Source: Actinomycetota bacterium (GTDB taxonomy: Bacteria > Actinomycetota > Actinomycetes > Actinomycetales > Actinomycetaceae). Taken from it: DNA of 6,062 nt. The position numbers and the translations under genes are program-made. The notes below the pieces were generated by a model. It did not search any database. It was not told where the DNA came from and saw nothing but the letters and a program-made list of their open reading frames with translations. How positions within the stretch are numbered: position 1 is the first letter of the stretch; the number at the start of each line of letters is the position of its first letter. This document shows positions 1-4,880 of this stretch, in pieces. Location of the stretch: the NCBI GenBank assembly GCA_019425105.1, contig JAHYYD010000138.1, positions 1 through 6,062 on the forward strand, written 5' to 3'.

Positions 1-2206
1 AGCTGATGCCTTCCTTCACGAGCGCGGCGCCCAGGTCGGGCGAGAAGGTGGGCGAGGCGGCCTGCACGAAGAACGTGCCGAAGGCCGGGTACTGGGACAG
101 GACCAGGCCGCCCAGGAACGAGGCCTGGGCCGCGGCGCGCTGGAAGGTGGCGTTATCGGTGCCCTTGGGCAGGTTGACCGCGTAGTTGGCAGGCAGCTGC
201 TCGGCAGCGCGCGCGGGGGCGGTGATACCGGCTTTGGCGGGTCCAGCGGGTGTGGGCGTCGTGTCGGGTGCGGGCGTCGGCTGCACCGCGGCGTTCGGGT
301 CGCGCGAGACGGTGAAGACAGCCTCGCGGCCCGTGTCGTCGTCGGCCTGGCGGTCGAAGTTGATGCCGGTGGCGCTCACCTGGACGCGCGCAGTCACCGA
401 GTCGGTGCCCTCGGGCAGGAGTGAGGCGAGGTCAACGTTTTCAGCGGACACGCCGACGGCTGCATCACCGTACTTGCCCGAACCGTCGCGGTCGACGCTG
501 GTCAGGGAGGCGACATCCATGTGCAGGTGGCTGATCGGCGCGTTGGCCTCGGCGTAGAAGGTGACGGGGCCGGCGGGCAGGGTCGCTCCATCCAGGTCCT
601 TCCATTCACCCTTGCCGACCCGGTACTGGAGGGTCGTGACGGTGGGCTGGGGCTGGTCGCGGCGCATGGTGGTCAGCGCGTTGATGAAACCGTAGCCGCG
701 GTATTCCTTGCCGTCCTCGGGCTCCTGCAGGCGCGTGTATTCCATGGCGGCCTGCTTGCGCATGAGGTCGGTGATCTGCTTGCCCTGGAAGTCGGGGTGG
801 ATCGACTTAATGAGCGCGGCGATACCCGTCAGGTGCGGCGCAGCCATCGAGGTGCCGCTGGTCTTGGCGTAGCCGGACGGGAAGATCGCCGTAGGCACGG
901 TCGAGTAAATGTCCTCGCCCGGCGCGGTGAAGTCGACGCTCTTTCCGTAGTTGGAGAAGTCGGCGCGCTTGAGGTTCGACCATTCGGGCTTGGTCTCGAC
1001 GTCGGTGCGCGTGGCGGCGCTGACCTGGCTGACGCCCTCGACCATGGCGGGGACCTTCACGCCGTCCTTCACGGGGCGATCCTTGATCGGGGTGTCGAGG
1101 TCGGTCGGCGATCCACTGTCGGTCGTGACGTTGTCGTTGTCCATGCCGTCGTTGCCCGCCGAGGCGATGACAGCCAGGCCCTTACCCTGCACGTAGGCGA
1201 TGGCTCGCGTCGCGGCCTCAAGGCCGGCGGCCTGCTCGGGGTCGCTGGGGCTCCAGTAGACCCACGGATCCATCGAGTAGGAGTTATTGACGATGTCGAC
1301 ACCGTGGCTGGCGGCCCACATGAAGCCGCAGGTCACGTACTCGGGGTACATGAGCTGCTCGCTGTTCGCGGCCTTGATGGACACGAGGGTCGAGGTCGGG
1401 GCGATGCCATCGATGCCGATGCCGTTGTGGTTGGCGGCGATGATGCCGGCGACGTGCGTGCCGTGGAAGTAGTCGTCACGCCAGGAACCGTAGGCCTGGG
1501 AGGCGATGCCGTTGTGCGCGCAAGAAACAGACCGGGAGGTGTCGACGCGCCCCACGAGGTCGGGGTGCGTGTCGTCGATACCCGTGTCGATGACGCCGAC
1601 GGTGACGGGCGCGTGCGCGATCGGCACGGCGGCCGCGTCGGCAGCGCTCATCGCCTGAGCACCCCAGTTGACGACCTCCTCGGGCGTATCAGCCTCGGTC
1701 GCACTCTCACCGCGCAGGGAAGCCGGGCCACCCGACTGGGCTCCGGACTGGGCCCCCGACTGGCTTCCGGACTGCGCGGGGTCCGCGCCCCCGGACTGCG
1801 GTCCGGGCTGCGGGTCGGGAGCGGCCTGGCGTTCCCCTTCGGGCACGGCGGCCACGCGCGTCGGCCCCACCGAATGCACCGAAATGCCGGCCTTCGCCAG
1901 GGCTTGGGCCAGGTCCGGGGCGAACGAGGCCGACTCGCTTTGGGCGAAGAACGTTCCGATCTGCGGGTACGAGGCCAGGGCGACGCCCCCCGCAGTAGCG
2001 ACCAGCGAGGTCGCGCGCGCGAGATCTTCGGCGCTGGCCTGCGGGCTCAGGTTAATCGCGTAGTTCATCAGGCCGGCGCTCGCGCGGGCGGGCGCGATGA
2101 GGCCGGTGTGGTCGTCAGCCCGGGTGGGTGGGGCGGTCGCTGTGGCCACGCCCATGGACAGGGCGAGGGCAGCGACGAGCCCGATGCGTGCAACATTGCG
2201 GCGCAT
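1..2206 (-). CDS. Secreted subtilisin-family (S8) serine protease with a second prodomain copy; C-terminus outside window
   Basis: A probable exported endopeptidase; 735 residues are visible with no stop, so the gene continues past base 1. The ATG at 2206 follows GAGGAA and begins a signal peptide (MRRNVARIGLVAALALSMG, likely cut after TRA at residue 30). Residues 48-121 form a prodomain (NYAINL, YPQIGTFFAQ). Residues 123-175 are a Gln-Ser-Gly-rich linker. Residues about 198-515 are the S8 catalytic domain: Asp207 in VIDTG, His251 in HGTHVAG, oxyanion Asn352 in SAGN, Ser453 in GTSMAAPH. Two cysteines, 229 and 293, match the only two in the neighbouring protease and could form a disulfide. Residues about 526-636 look beta-rich (Ig-like guess, family not recognised). 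Residues 637-660 are a Pro/Thr linker. Residues 674-735 repeat the prodomain. The family assignment is secure. Substrate and full architecture are unknown. Confidence 0.93.
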   Translation of the reverse strand, partial: MRRNVARIGLVAALALSMGVATATAPPTRADDHTGLIAPARASAGLMNYAINLSPQASAEDLARATSLVATAGGVALASYPQIGTFFAQSESASFAPDLAQALAKAGISVHSVGPTRVAAVPEGERQAAPDPQPGPQSGGADPAQSGSQSGAQSGAQSGGPASLRGESATEADTPEEVVNWGAQAMSAADAAAVPIAHAPVTVGVIDTGIDDTHPDLVGRVDTSRSVSCAHNGIASQAYGSWRDDYFHGTHVAGIIAANHNGIGIDGIAPTSTLVSIKAANSEQLMYPEYVTCGFMWAASHGVDIVNNSYSMDPWVYWSPSDPEQAAGLEAATRAIAYVQGKGLAVIASAGNDGMDNDNVTTDSGSPTDLDTPIKDRPVKDGVKVPAMVEGVSQVSAATRTDVETKPEWSNLKRADFSNYGKSVDFTAPGEDIYSTVPTAIFPSGYAKTSGTSMAAPHLTGIAALIKSIHPDFQGKQITDLMRKQAAMEYTRLQEPEDGKEYRGYGFINALTTMRRDQPQPTVTTLQYRVGKGEWKDLDGATLPAGPVTFYAEANAPISHLHMDVASLTSVDRDGSGKYGDAAVGVSAENVDLASLLPEGTDSVTARVQVSATGINFDRQADDDTGREAVFTVSRDPNAAVQPTPAPDTTPTPAGPAKAGITAPARAAEQLPANYAVNLPKGTDNATFQRAAAQASFLGGLVLSQYPAFGTFFVQAASPTFSPDLGAALVKEGIS
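2..187 (-). other. Second prodomain copy inside the S8 protease
   Basis: Residues 674-735 of the protease (NYAVNL... to ...VKEGIS) align without gaps to residues 48-109 of the same protein. I count 28 identities in 62 positions, including NYA-NL, GG, YP, GTFF-Q, F-PDL, AL-K-GIS. Similarity begins a little earlier: APARA precedes both copies, and in copy 1 this lies just after the signal peptide. The matching region of the neighbouring protease is residues 47-107. In S8 proteases such a domain normally acts as folding chaperone and inhibitor at the N-terminus. What follows this copy is outside the window. Confidence 0.85.
1730..1777 (-). repeat. Four-unit Gln-Ser-Gly tandem repeat in protease linker
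   Basis: Residues 144-159 are four tetrapeptides of form (A/S)QSG, encoded by a degenerate 12-base tandem repeat. They join the prodomain to the catalytic domain. A further PQSGG lies just upstream at residues 136-140. The paralogous protease has only one QSG (in APQSGTAGG) at the same place, so the repeat seems to have expanded here. It probably makes a flexible linker around the prodomain cleavage region. Confidence 0.8.
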
Positions 2207-2208
2207 GG

Positions 2209-2214
2209 TTCCTC
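2209..2214 (-). promoter_or_regulatory. Ribosome binding site GAGGAA of the left protease
   Basis: GAGGAA lies just before the ATG at 2206, with four bases between GAGG and the start. This supports the chosen start together with the signal peptide that follows. The upstream bases CGAAAGTCGAGGAA are identical to those before the other protease gene. Confidence 0.75.
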
Positions 2215-2236
2215 GACTTTCGGTTGTGGGTCTGGC

Positions 2237-2254
2237 GAGTACGGCAATGTACTC
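2237..2254 (-). promoter_or_regulatory. Leader stem-loop of the left protease
   Basis: A perfect six-base inverted repeat, GAGTAC and GTACTC, is separated by six bases. It sits 30 bases upstream of the start codon, between the proposed -10 box and the ribosome site. It may be an mRNA stem in the 5' untranslated region or an operator. There is no T-run after it, so it is not a terminator. Confidence 0.4.
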
Positions 2255-2263
2255 ATCAGAACT

Positions 2264-2292
2264 ATCATGCTTTAGTTTGTCACTCGCCACAA
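2264..2292 (-). promoter_or_regulatory. Candidate promoter of the left protease
   Basis: TTGTGG (2287-2292) and CATGAT (2264-2269) are separated by 17 bases, a plausible sigma-70-type -35/-10 pair about 60 bases upstream of the ATG. A terminator upstream means this gene needs its own promoter. The boxes match the consensus only in part. About 30 bases further upstream, CTCG and CGAG (2320-2335) flank eight A/T bases, a possible operator. Confidence 0.35.
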
Positions 2293-2400
2293 TTTAGCGC
2301 TGCTTAACTCCGCCAACACCTCGATAAATAACGAGAATTCCGGGTAATCACTCCCCCACGCGCACGCGCCCGGGAGCCATGACAAAACTGCCCCCGAGCC

Positions 2401-2440
2401 GCAACAAAGCGGGGCCGGGCACCCGCAGATGCCCAGCCCC
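2401..2440 (-). terminator. Intrinsic terminator after the repeat-bearing protease
   Basis: On the minus strand an 11-base stem (GGGGCTGGGCA with TGCCCGGCCCC, one G-U pair) closes an eight-base loop at 2422-2429. It is followed by GCTTTGTT. It starts 24 bases after the stop codon of the protease. The stem is strong; the T-tract is interrupted, as is common in GC-rich genomes. It implies that the two protease genes are separate transcription units. Confidence 0.75.
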
Positions 2441-2464
2441 ACCGCGACGATTCACCGCCGCCGG

Positions 2465-4483
2465 TTAGCGCATGCGCCCGTCCGGCCCGAAGGTGTAGGC
2501 CACGCCATCCACCTGCTGACTACCGGTGACCATCGCACCCGTCGCGGGATCCAAGTAGTACCAGGAGCCACCCTCATGCAGCCAGCCGATCGCCATCGCA
2601 CCGGAGGGCGTGAGGTAATACCAGGCGCCATCGACGTAGGCCCAGCCGGTCGCCATCGCACCCGACGCGCCCAGGTAGTACCACGTGCCACCCACGAACA
2701 CCCACCCCGTCGCCATCGCACCCGAGGCGGGATCCAGGTAGTACCAGGTGCCGTTCACGTTGGCCCAGCCCGCCACCTGCGCGCCCGAAGCACCGTGGTA
2801 GAACCACTGACCACCCTCAAGGGCCCAGCCGGTCACCATGTAGCCGCGCGCGTCGAAACGGTAGGTCGCCCCGTCGATCTGAGCGCTCATCGACGCCGGG
2901 TAGCTGCCATCCTCGTACCGGTACCACCAGCCGACCGCGTCCTTCACCCACGCGCCAGCCTTGGCCTCGTCAATCTGATCCACGCCGGACGTCACCGCAT
3001 CGAGCGCATCGAGGAAGCCGTAACCGCGGTACTCCCTACCATCGATGGGCGCGTTGAGGCGTCCGTAATTGGCCGCCGCCTGCTTCTTCATGAGGTCGAT
3101 GACCTGCGCGCCGGACAGCTCAGGGTGCACCGACTTAATGAGGGCCGCAATGCCCGACACGTGCGGCGTCGCCATGGACGTGCCGTCGGCGACGGCGTAA
3201 CCGCTGAGGTAGAACAGCAAGGGAACCGTGGAGTAAATCTGGTCGCCCGGAGCAGCAAAATCGATCGTGTCGCCGTAGTTAGAGAACTCGGCGCGACCGA
3301 GGGACAATCCGGGCTTCACGTTGTACGCCTGACCAACCGCGCTCACCTGCGCGACACCATCAAGCATGGAAGGAACGCGGATACCGCCATTCACGGCCCT
3401 GTTCTTCGTCGGCGTCGGCACGTCCGTCGGGGATCCGTTATCGATCGTCGGATTGTCAATGTCGACGCCCTCGTTACCGGCCGCCGCGATCACGGCCAAA
3501 CCTTTACCCTGCGCATACTTGATCGACCGCGTCGCCGCCTCGAGGCCCGCCGCCTGCTCGGGATCAGTCGGGCTCCAATAGACCCACGGATCCATCGAGT
3601 ACGAGTTATTCACGACGTCCACCCCATGGCTCGCGGCCCACATGAACGCGCACGTCACATACTCGGGGTAGATGAGACGATTATCGTTCGTCGCCTCAAT
3701 GGCAACAATGCTCGCCTCCGGAGCAATACCATCAATGCCGATATCATTGTGATTGGCCGCAATAATACCCGCGACATGCGTGCCGTGATAGAACTCGTCA
3801 CGCCACCCATAAAAATCCTGAGTCGCAACACCATTGACCGAACACTTCACGGAACGCGACGTATCAACACGCCCCTCCAAGTCCGGATGAGTGTCCTCAA
3901 CGCCGGAATCAACGACGGCGACGGTCACCGGCGCACGCTTGACGTTCACGGCCTCGGCCTCGCGCGCATGCATAGCGACCGCACCCCAGTTGAAAACCTC
4001 CTCGTTTGCACCAGCGGGGGCAGCGCTCGCACTCTCCTCACGCATGGAGGTCAGCCCGCCTGCCGTGCCGGACTGCGGGGCCTCGTCCTTCTTGTCTGTG
4101 GGCAGCTCGACGCGCTCGTAGTACAGGACGGGAGCCACGCGGGTGGGTCCGATCGAGTGAATGGAGATACCGGCCTGCCGCAGGGCGGCGGCCAGGTCGG
4201 GTGCGAACGAAGGAGTGGCGCTCTGCGCGAAGAAGGTCCCAATCTCGGGGTACGAGGCCAGGGCAGCACCGCCCGCCCCGGGGACGAGAGCGAGGGCTCG
4301 TTGGAGGTCCTCGGGATCGGCGCCCGCGAGGTTGATCGCGTAGTTCATCTCATCATTGTCGGCGCGGGGTGCAGAGACGAGGCCGGGCTCCTCGGCTCGC
4401 GCGGAGGGGGCGTTCACCGCGGCCACACCCATGGACAGGGCGAGTGCGGCGACGAGACCGATGCGTGCGGCGATGCGGCGCAT
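2465..4483 (-). CDS. Secreted subtilisin-family (S8) serine protease with C-terminal cell-wall-binding repeats
   Basis: A complete 672-residue exported serine endopeptidase. I chose the ATG at 4483 over the in-frame ATG at 4570 because GAGGAA lies just before it, the paralog starts at the same point, and a signal peptide follows directly (likely cut after SARA, residue 30). Residues 47-119 are the prodomain and 120-165 a linker. Residues about 183-500 are the S8 domain: Asp192 in VVDSG, His236 in HGTHVAG, Asn337 in AAGN, Ser436 in GTSMATPH. All catalytic residues are present. Cys214 and Cys278 are its only cysteines. Residues 511-672 begin with a GWWYRYEDGSYP segment and continue as 20-21-residue GW...WYYL...SGAM units typical of choline-binding-like cell-wall repeats. 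These would hold the enzyme at the cell surface by non-covalent binding. Substrate is unknown. The codons of residues 196-271 are unusually rich in T at the third position. Confidence 0.95.
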   Translation of the reverse strand: MRRIAARIGLVAALALSMGVAAVNAPSARAEEPGLVSAPRADNDEMNYAINLAGADPEDLQRALALVPGAGGAALASYPEIGTFFAQSATPSFAPDLAAALRQAGISIHSIGPTRVAPVLYYERVELPTDKKDEAPQSGTAGGLTSMREESASAAPAGANEEVFNWGAVAMHAREAEAVNVKRAPVTVAVVDSGVEDTHPDLEGRVDTSRSVKCSVNGVATQDFYGWRDEFYHGTHVAGIIAANHNDIGIDGIAPEASIVAIEATNDNRLIYPEYVTCAFMWAASHGVDVVNNSYSMDPWVYWSPTDPEQAAGLEAATRSIKYAQGKGLAVIAAAGNEGVDIDNPTIDNGSPTDVPTPTKNRAVNGGIRVPSMLDGVAQVSAVGQAYNVKPGLSLGRAEFSNYGDTIDFAAPGDQIYSTVPLLFYLSGYAVADGTSMATPHVSGIAALIKSVHPELSGAQVIDLMKKQAAANYGRLNAPIDGREYRGYGFLDALDAVTSGVDQIDEAKAGAWVKDAVGWWYRYEDGSYPASMSAQIDGATYRFDARGYMVTGWALEGGQWFYHGASGAQVAGWANVNGTWYYLDPASGAMATGWVFVGGTWYYLGASGAMATGWAYVDGAWYYLTPSGAMAIGWLHEGGSWYYLDPATGAMVTGSQQVDGVAYTFGPDGRMR
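2468..2830 (-). repeat. Cell-wall-binding repeats (CW_1/choline-binding type)
   Basis: Six units of 19-21 residues start at Gly 552, 572, 593, 613, 633 and 654 of the protease. The core pattern is GW-x(5-6)-WYYL-(DPA)-SGAM. A related segment, residues 511-551, begins with GWWYRYEDGSYP and ends with GYMVTG. In it, and in the last unit, several of the aromatic residues that normally line ligand pockets are replaced (QIDGATYRF, QQVDGVAYTF). The middle four units keep most aromatics. At DNA level this is an imperfect 60/63-base tandem repeat that could expand or contract. In this family the repeats bind choline or other wall carbohydrates. The ligand here is not predictable. Confidence 0.88.
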
Positions 4484-4485
4484 GT

Positions 4486-4491
4486 TTCCTC
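4486..4491 (-). promoter_or_regulatory. Ribosome binding site GAGGAA of the repeat-bearing protease
   Basis: GAGGAA lies just before the ATG at 4483, with four bases between GAGG and the start. It rules in favour of this start over the ATG 87 bases upstream, which has no comparable site and would put 29 polar residues before the signal peptide. Confidence 0.75.
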
Positions 4492-4520
4492 GACTTTCGT
4501 TTGTCACTGTCAGGATTTCG

Positions 4521-4534
4521 GCTGCATTCGCAGC
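4521..4534 (-). promoter_or_regulatory. Leader stem-loop of the repeat-bearing protease
   Basis: GCTGC and GCAGC form a perfect five-base stem with a four-base loop (GAAT), 37 bases upstream of the start codon. It lies between the proposed -10 box and the ribosome site. The other protease leader has a different-sequence stem in nearly the same place. The function is unknown; a chance hairpin is possible in GC-rich DNA. Confidence 0.35.
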
Positions 4535-4544
4535 TACGCCCATC

Positions 4545-4572
4545 ATCCTAGAGTTTGCCAGTAACAACAAAA
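4545..4572 (-). promoter_or_regulatory. Candidate promoter of the repeat-bearing protease
   Basis: TAGGAT (4545-4550) is a good -10 box about 62 bases before the ATG. The best -35 at normal spacing is TTTTGT (4567-4572, 16-base spacer), which is weak. The palindrome at 4577-4590 lies directly upstream, where a regulator could act on the polymerase. Confidence 0.4.
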
Positions 4573-4590
4573 CCTAGGCTTACCTAAGCC
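4573..4590 (-). promoter_or_regulatory. Iron-box-like palindrome upstream of the protease promoter
   Basis: GGCTTA and TAAGCC form a perfect 14-base palindrome with a CC centre (4577-4590), adjoining CCTAGG (4573-4578). Read on the minus strand, TTAGGTAAGCCTA matches the first 13 bases of the DtxR/IdeR consensus TTAGGTWAGSCTWACCTWA. The second half-site is poor. It may be an operator for an iron-dependent repressor or for another palindrome-binding regulator. The assignment to this protease comes from position only. Confidence 0.4.
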
Positions 4591-4613
4591 CAACTCCTCA
4601 CTGTGCGGCCCCT

Positions 4614-4737
4614 CCCCCAATTTCGCATGCAATTCCCCTGCCCCAATTTTTGGAACCCCCGAAAAACCGCAGAATATCAACGATTCGATTTCAAATCTTG
4701 AAATAATCATGTGGGAATTGCATGCGAAATTTGGGGG
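4614..4737. repeat. Long inverted repeat, small non-coding element
   Basis: A 24-base left arm (4614-4637) is repeated inverted at 4713-4737 with one extra T. Key parts are CCCCCAATTTCGCATGC on the left and GCATGCGAAATTTGGGGG on the right. The 75-base interior is AT-rich for this genome. It contains two further small inverted repeats: CCAA-TTT-TTGG (4643-4653) and ATTTCAA-ATC-TTGAAAT (4688-4704). No coding capacity and no clear target-site duplication are visible. It could be a MITE-like element, a paired operator or a cruciform-forming structure. Confidence 0.7.
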
Positions 4738-4796
4738 AATGCAGTCCGGAGGGGCACACGAGCGGGAGCACATGGCACACCGGGGCACACAGCATA

Positions 4797-4834
4797 CCGG
4801 GAGCACGACACGGGGAGTACAAAACGGGGAGCAC
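4797..4834. repeat. Short 14-base tandem repeats beside the lysA terminator
   Basis: CCGGGAGCAC, CGGGGAGTAC and CGGGGAGCAC start at 4797, 4811 and 4825, a 14-base period. A fourth related copy, GCGGGAGCAC, lies at 4762. GGGGCACAC also occurs twice (4751 and 4782). The last unit forms the distal stem arm of the lysA terminator. The repeats may have arisen by slippage; no function is evident. Confidence 0.5.
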
Positions 4835-4850
4835 CCGCAGGCACTCCCCG
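4820..4850 (-). terminator. Intrinsic terminator of lysA
   Basis: CGGGGAG (minus strand, 4844-4850) pairs with CTCCCCG (4825-4831) around a 12-base loop, and TTTTGT follows at once. It begins 30 bases after the lysA stop codon. Earlier repeat copies upstream of the T-run on the plus strand could offer alternative pairing, but this stem best fits a terminator. Confidence 0.7.
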
Positions 4851-4880
4851 TCTCGCACTCTGTTTACCCCAGGCCGGTGT

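Noticed and set aside
521..2275. 584-residue open frame on the plus strand opposite the left protease
   Set aside because: It is antisense to the left protease, with an Arg/Gly/Val/Asp-rich low-complexity product, no recognisable motif and no ribosome site that I could see.
2468..2830. Regular 60-base repeats considered as a CRISPR array
   Set aside because: They are in-frame coding repeats with GW/WYYL/SGAM units inside a protease. Spacer-like unique segments are absent.
2429..4564. 711-residue open frame on the plus strand opposite the middle protease
   Set aside because: It is antisense to a clear S8 protease with all motifs. The translation is rich in Arg, His and Gly with no domain, a usual shadow of GC-rich coding DNA.
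4484..4570. Upstream ATG giving the middle protease 29 more residues
   Set aside because: The extension is polar, would bury the signal peptide, has no good ribosome site and is missing from the paralog.
2207..4880. RNA genes (tRNA, riboswitch) in the two spacers
   Set aside because: No cloverleaf, CCA-end or known riboswitch core was found by eye. The structures seen are short hairpins, terminators and the long inverted repeat.
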